Positions 1 through 6,029 of a DNA stretch of 11,524 nucleotides are shown here, in pieces. The DNA lies in the NCBI GenBank assembly GCA_022844575.1, contig JALHLL010000102.1:1-11524 (forward strand), read 5' to 3'. Position numbers and translations under genes: made by a program. Below the pieces are notes generated by a model. That model was not told the DNA's origin. It worked only from the letters and a program-made list of their open reading frames with translations, and ran no database searches. Position 1 is the first letter of the stretch. The number at the start of each line of letters is the position of its first letter. The stretch comes from a bacterium. GTDB lineage: Bacteria; Bacteroidota; Ignavibacteria; Kapaibacteriales; UBA961.

Positions 1-57
1 TGGACGTGACTTATAAATCAATGAAAAAATGATACGATATATACTGTTCTAATTGAA

Positions 58-78
58 TATTGGTTAAATTAACCGATA
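58..78. repeat. Short perfect inverted repeat (dyad)
   Basis: The core is GGTTAA-A-TTAACC (62-74), a perfect 6-bp dyad with a single central base. Flanking bases extend the pairing by about four more positions, one of them a G-T pair. It has no T tract, so it does not look like a terminator. It could be a regulator-binding site, but nothing in the sequence identifies a protein, and short AT-rich dyads also arise by chance. Confidence 0.4.
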
Positions 79-115
79 GGAAATATCTTCCTTGTAAACT
101 TATGTATAATCCGTA

Positions 116-139
116 GCCCTTCATCGGGGCGCATTTTTT
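116..139 (+). terminator. Possible intrinsic terminator of an upstream plus-strand gene
   Basis: GCCC (116-119) pairs with GGGC (127-130), and a T-G pair closes a five-base loop. The stem is followed after three bases by six T residues (134-139). The T tract lies on the plus-strand side, so it would end a transcript coming from left of the window. The stem is short (4 bp plus one wobble), which keeps confidence moderate. Confidence 0.4.
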
Positions 140-286
140 GTAATGTACTCTTTGTCATTTGCTGCCAAGCGTTTCCTTCTGAGTTCAGTTACAATGCGCT
201 GATTTAATTTCAACTATTGTTATATGATACTTGTCTTATCCTTTTACTTATAAAATTCCTTGTAATTATTTGTAAATATTGTAATC

Positions 287-1783
287 TTAATGTTGTACAA
301 TAAACGGTTTTACTATTGTACCGTCTTTACGTGTTATTCTACAAAAATATATACCCGAAAATAGATGCGAAATATCAATACTCGTACTGCCTCTTAACTC
401 AGTAGCTGAATATTGATATGCACTTTCTCCATTGCTATTAAAAATGTCAATACTAGAAAATTCCGTATTTACATAAAGTATATCAGAAGTTGGGTTTGGG
501 TATAATATCGTCTCATTAAGTTCATCTGATTGTTCCATTACGGAAGTCAGCAACCTTGCCCCTCCACCAAGTGTATCAATTTTAAACAACCATTCAAACC
601 TTGGTGTACTGCAAATATTATTACATATTAAAGCATTTAAACTATTATATCTTCCCGTAATCATAATTCCGCCATCACTATCCTGTATAGCATTTTTAAC
701 TACTTGTACACAAGTTCCACTACCATAATAAGCCGTAAATTGATATTTACCCTCTGCGCTTACTTTGCTTACTGCTAAATCCTGGAGGCATGAGTAAAGC
801 CATGATTTTGAAGTGTCTGTAACAGATTGAGTGATAACAAAATAGCCCCCGTTTAGGTTTTCTATAAGTTGAAGTGTTTCGATATCATATCCGGGTACAA
901 TCGTTGTCCACTGTTTCGTATAATTTGAATCGTATTTAATTAACTCAACAGAAGTGTATAAAGTATCATCGGCACCTAATAAAGCAAAACCATTATCTTT
1001 TGTGGGTATAAAATTTCTACAATAACTATTATTCGTATAAAAAAAAGGTAAGCCAAATTTGAGCAGTTCCCTATTTATTTTGAAACTAGTATCCGATTCG
1101 TAAAAACTGTCATAATAATATGAGACATCATTTGATGAAAACCGCCATACTATGTTACCATTGTTTTTCTGGTACAAGGGTTCATCGAATGTATTATATG
1201 AATCGAACTTGTGTACTTTAGAGATATGTCCATTCTTAAGGATATGATATGCTCGACTCTCTCCTTTTCCATTCTGTGCGCCTGTATATTCAAAATATCG
1301 AACCATCAATATAAAACTCGTATCTTTTAGTCTTATATACGTAGGATCCACAAGAAGGCTTAAATTGGGCGATATATCCATTATTGTCGAGTCAAGCCGA
1401 GTATCGCTTTTTACATTCAAATTTGTGTCCAATACAACCAAGTGCCAAGGGAAGCCCGGTTTTTTACCTAAACTTTCGTCCATAAAAGCATATAGCAAAT
1501 TATCTTCTTCATTATACCATGTAATGGCTGTCCATCCCTGCTTAAAACCAAGTTTGCAATTTTTCACAAAAGCTCCATTATTATCTATCGCCATAAATGT
1601 AGCTTCTAAGTCATTCGTATTTCCGTAAACCAAAACTTTTTCTTTTGTATAACGGTACAACCCTGTAAGGTCGCCAAGGTCTTCATTAAAGCCATTAAAC
1701 TTCACATCAAAGGTATGCTGTGCCATTACTTGTGTAAAAGCATAGAATAAAAGGGGTACTATGGTAAAGAGTGTTCGTATCAC
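287..1783 (-). CDS. Secreted protein with type IX secretion C-terminal sorting domain
   Basis: This 498-residue exported protein has no assignable enzymatic function. Residues 1-21 form a Sec signal peptide (basic start, hydrophobic LFTIVPLLFYAF, likely cleavage VMA|Q at 21/22). The last 73 residues (from about 426) look like a T9SS type A sorting domain: ILYPNPTSDILYV at the start, a central SIDIFNSNG strand, and SGIYF near 476-480. In T9SS bacteria this domain routes cargo across the outer membrane and is usually removed. The middle has loosely repeated segments such as DNGFALLG and DGGIMITGRY, suggesting a beta-propeller-like fold, but no catalytic motif is evident. The start is GTG; an in-frame TAG at 1790-1792 excludes a longer protein. 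It is monocistronic and runs away from the flagellar operon. Confidence 0.85.
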   Translation of the reverse strand: MIRTLFTIVPLLFYAFTQVMAQHTFDVKFNGFNEDLGDLTGLYRYTKEKVLVYGNTNDLEATFMAIDNNGAFVKNCKLGFKQGWTAITWYNEEDNLLYAFMDESLGKKPGFPWHLVVLDTNLNVKSDTRLDSTIMDISPNLSLLVDPTYIRLKDTSFILMVRYFEYTGAQNGKGESRAYHILKNGHISKVHKFDSYNTFDEPLYQKNNGNIVWRFSSNDVSYYYDSFYESDTSFKINRELLKFGLPFFYTNNSYCRNFIPTKDNGFALLGADDTLYTSVELIKYDSNYTKQWTTIVPGYDIETLQLIENLNGGYFVITQSVTDTSKSWLYSCLQDLAVSKVSAEGKYQFTAYYGSGTCVQVVKNAIQDSDGGIMITGRYNSLNALICNNICSTPRFEWLFKIDTLGGGARLLTSVMEQSDELNETILYPNPTSDILYVNTEFSSIDIFNSNGESAYQYSATELRGSTSIDISHLFSGIYFCRITRKDGTIVKPFIVQH

Positions 1784-1985
1784 AACATACTAAAGTTACG
1801 AAAATTTACTAAATCTATCACCTATCCGGTGTTTCTACACTTCCAATCACAATGAACCAAACCATCACAAAATTGCAGAATGTGATTGACAAAAAAAAGA
1901 TGAGTTTTGCTAATTTAGTTTACCGCATTATTATACTGATTCTGTGTATTTATTCTGACATATCGATGAAAAACCAGTCCGATAT

Positions 1986-2003
1986 AATCGTATTTATACG
2001 ATT
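1986..2003. repeat. Perfect 18-bp palindrome
   Basis: AATCGTAT and ATACGATT form perfect 8-bp arms around two T residues. As RNA this folds into a 7-bp stem with a four-base loop. An outer CCGA (1979-1982) and TCGG (2005-2008) extend the symmetry imperfectly. On the plus strand it is followed by only two further T residues, so termination is doubtful. A binding site for a dimeric regulator or a transcript-stabilising hairpin are alternatives. The symmetry is certain; the role is unknown. Confidence 0.55.
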
Positions 2004-2065
2004 TTCGGGTGTTTCTGAAAGCTAAAGTACCGTTTTTGACAAGAAAAACATCATTTCCGTTCACT

Positions 2066-2101
2066 ATTCAATGTTGCCCATACGATAATAGTCCATTGAA
2101 T
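2066..2101. repeat. 8-bp inverted repeat just beyond the stop of the DUF1905 gene
   Basis: ATTCAATG (2066-2073) and CATTGAAT (2094-2101) are exact reverse complements separated by 20 bases. The repeat begins three bases beyond the stop codon of the minus-strand gene ending at 2104, where a 3' hairpin would be expected. No T tract follows the stem directly on the minus strand. The nearest T run lies near 2045-2050, so at best it is a weak terminator or an RNA 3'-end stabiliser. Confidence 0.35.
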
Positions 2102-2103
2102 TA

Positions 2104-2583
2104 TTACGGTTTATCTCTTCTGACAAATCTTCTTTTGCCCAATAAAAAGTTTATGGCTTTTTGCACATTTTTTTCCACACTCTCCTCCGATTTCAGATGA
2201 GATATATAGCGTATTATTTCATGTCTGCGTGAGGGGCTTAAGGTATTAAATACCTTTTCCGCTTCTTTATGTTCGGAAAGTGCTTTTTGTAGTTTCGGGT
2301 GCATCTCTATTGTTCTCTCAATGGGGTCATATTCAACATTTATTTCAATAATTTCTCCTATCCTTTTCGGCGAATTTTTGAGCATAAGGGTATTGATATA
2401 TAAACGCCATGCACCTGTATAACGCACCAATGTTTGGGTATAGGGCTTGTCATTTACCGTTCCTCTGATAGGTATTGCACCCCTGTTTTTACCTGCTTGT
2501 CGGAAGATTTCGGAAAGAATTTCCTCCGCTACAAATACAAAAGGGTTAATGCCGATGATTTCTATTTGGGCCGAGAATGTCAT
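2104..2583 (-). CDS. DUF1905 and YdeI/OmdA-domain protein
   Basis: This 159-residue, probably cytoplasmic protein has two small domains often found together. The N-terminal part (about 1-80) matches DUF1905: FSAQIEI start, IPIRGTVNDKPYTQTLV, then the INVEYDP strand typical of that beta-barrel domain. The C-terminal part (about 95-155) matches the YdeI/OmpD-associated (OmdA) helical domain: LSPSRRHEIIRYISHLKSEE, followed by KAINFLLGKRR. No molecular function is firmly established for the pair. I chose the ATG at 2583 because it starts directly before the first domain strand; an in-frame ATG at 2619 would add 12 unmatched residues. It is transcribed divergently from the flagellar operon and shows no functional link to it. 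Confidence 0.8.
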   Translation of the reverse strand: MTFSAQIEIIGINPFVFVAEEILSEIFRQAGKNRGAIPIRGTVNDKPYTQTLVRYTGAWRLYINTLMLKNSPKRIGEIIEINVEYDPIERTIEMHPKLQKALSEHKEAEKVFNTLSPSRRHEIIRYISHLKSEESVEKNVQKAINFLLGKRRFVRRDKP

Positions 2584-2810
2584 TATAGGGTTCTTTAGTT
2601 TTCTTTCCAAAAATAACATATGCGGCTTATCATGATGAAAATTCTAAAAACGATTTGTGATTTTATTCCATGTTTTTCCGCCAGATGAGTAATAGTAGCC
2701 ATTTTTGACTGGGTTTTCCGCTTTTTCATTATGTGGAAAGTGTGTAGTATCCATGTGAAATATAACCACTTGTATATTTTATAGTGTTTGTTTCGGGCTT
2801 TCTTAAACAA

Positions 2811-2826
2811 TGGCACATAGCTTGAA
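2811..2826 (+). promoter_or_regulatory. Candidate sigma-54 promoter for the flagellar operon
   Basis: TGGCAC, five bases, then TTGA reproduces the sigma-54 pattern TGGCAC-N5-TTGC with one mismatch: the -12 GC reads GA. The -24 GG is intact and the spacing is exact. It sits in the divergent intergenic region, faces the flagellar genes, and would start RNA near 2836, about 40 bases before the first proposed start codon. Sigma-54 control of rod and hook genes is well known in other flagellated bacteria. Against it is the altered -12 position, which is normally highly conserved. I saw no equally good sigma-28 or sigma-70 site. Confidence 0.45.
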
Positions 2827-2875
2827 GTTGTAATCGGTGCAGCAGTATTTTATGGAGGAAGAGCGGGGAATACGT

Positions 2876-3175
2876 ATGGAATTTTACCGAGGTGCAGGAA
2901 GCACCGACACTCATCAGGAAGAGCGGGCGGAGCGGAAGACCGCAGATTATAGATCGGATTATCAGCATGAGATAGACGATGCGGATCATCTCGTATGTGC
3001 TCTTCCTCCGGCACTGCTCGATACGGTACGTGATTTATTGTTTTTTGTGTACGAGGTTAATCAGCGTGCGCAGGAATTATACTTAAAAGCGGAATTGATT
3101 TATGCTCAAAGAACTGTACACGGCGGCACTGGGGATGATACCCCAGCAGAACCGACTCGAAGTATTAGCGAATAA
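2876..3175 (+). CDS. Unrecognised small protein heading the flagellar operon
   Basis: About 99 residues that I do not recognise. The first third is polar and charged (GAGSTDTHQEERAERK, then an acidic EIDDAD). Residues from about 38 to 78 are predicted amphipathic helices (ALPPALLDTVRDLL, then VNQRAQELYLKAELIYAQ), and the tail is short, polar and probably disordered. There is no signal peptide or membrane segment; charged residues interrupt the hydrophobic patches. Codon choice resembles the genes that follow. The end overlaps flgF by 74 nt in a different frame, an unusually long overlap. ATG at 2876 was preferred because a purine-rich stretch (2853-2870) precedes it; ATG 2852 and GTG 2837 are in frame. 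It could be a flagellar accessory protein, or a chance frame. Confidence 0.5.
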   Translation: MEFYRGAGSTDTHQEERAERKTADYRSDYQHEIDDADHLVCALPPALLDTVRDLLFFVYEVNQRAQELYLKAELIYAQRTVHGGTGDDTPAEPTRSISE

Positions 3176-3881
3176 TATAGCCAATGCCAATACGGCAGGG
3201 TTTAAACGCGAATCTGTGTTCGAGCGATTTATGATAAATGCGCAGGAAAATATGAATAACATTAAGGGCGATGTTGAGCAGGAAGATCCGCCAAGTTATA
3301 CTTTTACCGATTTTTCTTCGGGACGTGTTGAACGAACGGGAAATCTTTTGGATTTGGCAATTGATGCGCCGGACGGATACTTTATTGTGCAGGATGAAGC
3401 GGGAAAACAGTTCTATTCTCGTGCTGGGCATTTTGTTATCGGCAGTGACGGTAATATTCGTACGGGTGACGGCTTGGCTTTAATGGGCGAAAATGGACCC
3501 ATAATGCTTGACAGAACTTTTTCTGCACCGGACCAAGCGGGCGATAATCGTTCCATTAATGTTCGTGTGGAGGATGACGGAGAAATATTTGCCAATGAAA
3601 TGCCATTGGGGCGTATTCAATTGGTAAAGGTGGAAAATCCGCAAACCCTTGTTCGTGAATCGGGTACGCATTTTTCTGAAACGGATGAAACAATTACAGA
3701 TTATGTACCCCAAAATGAAACGAGAATAAGACAAGGATATGTGGAAAATTCCAATGTTGATATTATAAAAGAAATGGTGGAAATGATAGAATTACAGCGT
3801 TTATTTGAAACCGGGCAAAAAGTAATTCATACGAATGACGGTACGCTCGATCGCGCTATTGATATCGGACGTTTTACATAA
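3102..3881 (+). CDS. flgF: Flagellar basal-body proximal rod protein FlgF
   Basis: A 259-residue axial rod protein exported by the flagellar type III apparatus, so it has no cleaved signal peptide. The N-terminal basal-body rod motif is clear at 24-36 (NNIANANTAGFKR). A central FlgF/FlgG domain follows (LDLAIDAPDGYFIVQDE, then YSRAGHF). The C-terminal rod helix is at about 214-255 (RQGYVENSNVDIIKEMVEMI, then LQRLFETGQKVI). These terminal helices pack in the rod core. The start is fixed by the usual distance to the rod motif, which makes the overlap with the preceding small gene robust if that gene is real. FlgF and FlgG are close relatives. I call this one FlgF because the next gene is the stronger FlgG match and because of gene order. 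Confidence 0.88.
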   Translation: MLKELYTAALGMIPQQNRLEVLANNIANANTAGFKRESVFERFMINAQENMNNIKGDVEQEDPPSYTFTDFSSGRVERTGNLLDLAIDAPDGYFIVQDEAGKQFYSRAGHFVIGSDGNIRTGDGLALMGENGPIMLDRTFSAPDQAGDNRSINVRVEDDGEIFANEMPLGRIQLVKVENPQTLVRESGTHFSETDETITDYVPQNETRIRQGYVENSNVDIIKEMVEMIELQRLFETGQKVIHTNDGTLDRAIDIGRFT

Positions 3882-3938
3882 TAATACTTCATCAATTACA
3901 ATTTTTGAACAGCTTGATTTTTCGGAAAGTTTTTAATT

Positions 3939-4730
3939 ATGGATAAAACATTACGCACGGCATCAACGGGATTAACGGCTCAACAGCGATTTGTGGAAAT
4001 TATTTCCAATAATCTTGCGAATGTGAATACAACGGGTTATAAACGTGTGCGACCTGAATTTCAGGATTTATTATATGAAACCGTTCGTTCGGCAGGAAAT
4101 ACACGTCAATCGGGGCAAGAACCGCTTAATGAATTACAAATCGGGGGCGGTACGGAGCTTGTTGCCACATCACGCCAATTTACACAAGGAGATATTACGC
4201 AAACGGGCAATGCGCTTGATATGGCAATAAAAGGCGAAGGTTTTTTTATTGTTCGCAAACCCGATAATACCTTTGCTTATACACGTGACGGCTCTTTTCA
4301 GGTTGACCGTAATGGGCAAATAGTTACCTCACAAGGATATATTCTGGAACCGGGTATTACCGTGCCGGATGATACGATTGAAATGCGACTTTCTCGCGAT
4401 GGTGTATTAAGTGTACTTACACAAGGTTCGCAAACGGATGATGTCGTGCTTGGTCAAATTGAGTTGGCGCGATTTATCAATCCGACGGGATTACGTTCTT
4501 TAGGTGATAATATTTATGCCGAAACTTCTGCTTCAGGCAGACCAATTCTGGAAAGACCGGGAGTAAATAATACGGGCGAATTGGTGCAATCGCATTTGGA
4601 ATCGGCTAATGTTGATTTGGTGACGGAAATGGTAAACATGATTATGGCGCAACGTGCTTATGAATTAAATTCTAAATCAGTACGTACTGCTGATGATATT
4701 TTGGCAACGGCAACAAACTTAAAACGATAA
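3939..4730 (+). CDS. flgG: Flagellar distal rod protein FlgG
   Basis: A 263-residue distal rod protein of about the normal length (roughly 260). It forms the part of the drive shaft that crosses the P and L rings. The N-terminal motif is at 24-36 (NNLANVNTTGYKR), followed by FQDLLYETVRSAG, as in canonical FlgG. The core has LDMAIKGEGFFIV and YTRDGSF; the later GLRSLGDNIYAETSASG is highly typical. The C-terminal helix carries ANVDLVTEMVNMIMAQRAYE and then LNSKSV. It follows flgF by 57 nt with no terminator-like hairpin between them, and flgA starts nine bases after its stop. A GGAAAG lies upstream of the ATG, but too far to be a strong ribosome site. Confidence 0.95.
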   Translation: MDKTLRTASTGLTAQQRFVEIISNNLANVNTTGYKRVRPEFQDLLYETVRSAGNTRQSGQEPLNELQIGGGTELVATSRQFTQGDITQTGNALDMAIKGEGFFIVRKPDNTFAYTRDGSFQVDRNGQIVTSQGYILEPGITVPDDTIEMRLSRDGVLSVLTQGSQTDDVVLGQIELARFINPTGLRSLGDNIYAETSASGRPILERPGVNNTGELVQSHLESANVDLVTEMVNMIMAQRAYELNSKSVRTADDILATATNLKR

Positions 4731-4739
4731 TTTACATTT

Positions 4740-5423
4740 ATGATTCGTATTGTTTTTATAGTGTTCTTAAGTATTTCCGGCATGGCGGTGGCGCAATCGT
4801 CCTTTTCATCGGAACGATTAAAAAATGCTGTGGAACATTTTGTACAAAAACAATGTGATGAAAATACCGAATGTATCGTTTCCAATTCCATTACACCTCA
4901 AAAATTTACGGAAGATAATATAACGGCACGATGTTTTGCTTCGGAAAAATCATTAAGGGGCTCGACGAATATTGCCGTTGAGTTTTTGCTTGAAGAAAAA
5001 GTAATCAGAAGAATACATATTCCGGTAATTATAAAAAAATATGCTGTTGTTCCGGTAGCGATTGTGCAGATTTCGCAACGCTCCGAAATTGATGAACAAA
5101 AAATATCGTTTGAAAAAAGAGAAATTTCTTCTTTTGTTTCGGAAGATTTTCCGACCGAAGAAGAAATAATAGGTGCAAGCGCACGAAGAAACATCAGCAA
5201 AAATTCCATTATTACCCGTGCTATGCTTTTATCGCATAATAGTGTAAAGCGTGGTGCGGGAGTTGTAATTTATGCAACAATTTCCGGCGTTTCCATCAGA
5301 TCGCGCGGAACCGCTATGGCAGATGCGGATGAAGGGCAAAGTGTAAGGGTAATGCGCGAAGGGACAAATGAGCCGCTTTTATGTACGGTAAGCGGTTTTA
5401 ATGAAGTACGAATTCAGCAATAA
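4740..5423 (+). CDS. flgA: Flagellar P-ring assembly chaperone FlgA
   Basis: A 227-residue periplasmic chaperone that helps FlgI assemble into the P ring around the rod. Residues 1-18 are a Sec signal peptide (MIRIVFIVFLSISG, likely cleavage AVA|Q). The N-terminal half is poorly conserved, as usual in the family. The C-terminal half holds the SAF-like domain: VPVAIVQISQRSEIDEQKIS, IGASARRNISKNSIITRAML, VKRGAGVVIYATISGVSI, then a final beta region with EGQSVRVMREG and SGFNEVRIQQ. Position immediately before flgH and flgI fits this role. One Cys remains in the SAF region and two lie near residues 40-46; I cannot tell whether they form disulfides. Confidence 0.88.
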   Translation: MIRIVFIVFLSISGMAVAQSSFSSERLKNAVEHFVQKQCDENTECIVSNSITPQKFTEDNITARCFASEKSLRGSTNIAVEFLLEEKVIRRIHIPVIIKKYAVVPVAIVQISQRSEIDEQKISFEKREISSFVSEDFPTEEEIIGASARRNISKNSIITRAMLLSHNSVKRGAGVVIYATISGVSIRSRGTAMADADEGQSVRVMREGTNEPLLCTVSGFNEVRIQQ

Positions 5424-5450
5424 TTCTGAAGATAATTATCAGGACAAATA

Positions 5451-6023
5451 ATGAAAACACTTTTTTTGGTATGTATTATTAGTTGTATGTCGGTTCTATC
5501 CGTTTATGCACAGTTTAATCAGAATAATGCGCGTTCATTATTTTCCGATGTACGTGCTTACCGAGTAGGTGATGCCGTAACTATTATGATTGTAGAGGAA
5601 ACCATTGCCGATAATTCCGCTTCAACACAGCAAAACCGCAGCACTTCTTTAAGTGCGGATGTAGGTGTTAATGTCGGCTCTACGGATATTGGCGGTACGG
5701 TAGATTTGGGTACGGGTAATAATTTTACGGGTCGTGGGCAAACAAGTCGTAATGAGAGTTTTCGTACACGGTTGAGCGCGAGAGTAATAGGGGTGGAACA
5801 AAACGGAAATTTGAAAATTGAAGGAAAGAGAACATTTCAATTAAATGGCGAAAATCAGTCCATTACCTTAACGGGTTTTATCAGACCGGTGGATATTCAG
5901 AATGATAATTCAATACCATCCTATAATATTATGGATTTGAGTATTGCTTATCTGGGTGAAGGTTCATTAACGGAAACACAAGAGCCCGGCTTAATTACAA
6001 AATTTCTTCGTTTATTATTCTGA
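5451..6023 (+). CDS. flgH: Flagellar L-ring protein FlgH
   Basis: A 190-residue L-ring subunit that forms the bushing in the outer membrane. Family signatures are SLFSDVRAYRVGDAVTIMI near the mature N-terminus, GNLKIEGKRTFQLNGE in the middle, and GFIRPVDIQNDNSIPSYNI, IAYLGEG and the terminal ITKFLRLLF. FlgH is usually a lipoprotein. Here the signal peptide looks like a signal peptidase I substrate cleaved at VYA|Q (20/21). The only lipobox-like string is IISC ending at Cys12, which would leave an exceptionally short signal. An AGGA lies eight bases upstream of the ATG. It is spaced 27 nt from flgA and 6 nt from flgI. Confidence 0.92.
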   Translation: MKTLFLVCIISCMSVLSVYAQFNQNNARSLFSDVRAYRVGDAVTIMIVEETIADNSASTQQNRSTSLSADVGVNVGSTDIGGTVDLGTGNNFTGRGQTSRNESFRTRLSARVIGVEQNGNLKIEGKRTFQLNGENQSITLTGFIRPVDIQNDNSIPSYNIMDLSIAYLGEGSLTETQEPGLITKFLRLLF

Positions 6024-6029
6024 TAAATA

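Larger units (their letters stand above)
1..286. other. AT-rich intergenic stretch without a gene
   Basis: I find no open frame of useful length, no tRNA and no recognisable RNA here. The stretch is strongly AT-rich. It holds a short dyad (58-78) and a GC-rich hairpin followed by T residues (116-139), both listed separately. On the right it carries the 3' flank of the minus-strand gene ending at 287, with no clear terminator for that gene. Whatever gene lies to the left is outside the window. Confidence 0.6.
1784..2103. other. 320-base intergenic region with two inverted repeats
   Basis: This lies between two minus-strand genes, downstream of the DUF1905 gene and upstream of the T9SS-type gene, so the promoter of the latter should be near 1790-1860. 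I cannot point to a convincing one. Two dyads (1986-2003 and 2066-2101) are listed separately. A plus-strand frame at 1852-2025 (ATG to TAA, 57 codons) would give a small peptide with a short hydrophobic stretch (LVYRIIILILCIY). It has no ribosome binding site and no recognisable relatives, so I do not call it as a gene. Confidence 0.5.

Noticed and set aside
1852..2025. Plus-strand 57-codon frame with a short hydrophobic segment
   Set aside because: No ribosome binding site, no recognisable similarity, and it lies in an AT-rich intergenic region between two minus-strand genes. Chance is the simpler explanation.
2595..2816. Minus-strand frame of 73 residues with a helix-turn-helix-like segment (ITHLAEKHGIKSQ)
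   Set aside because: It needs a GTG start, overlaps the probable promoter region and the longer start option of the DUF1905 gene, ends in an odd aromatic/hydrophobic tail, and resembles no family I know.
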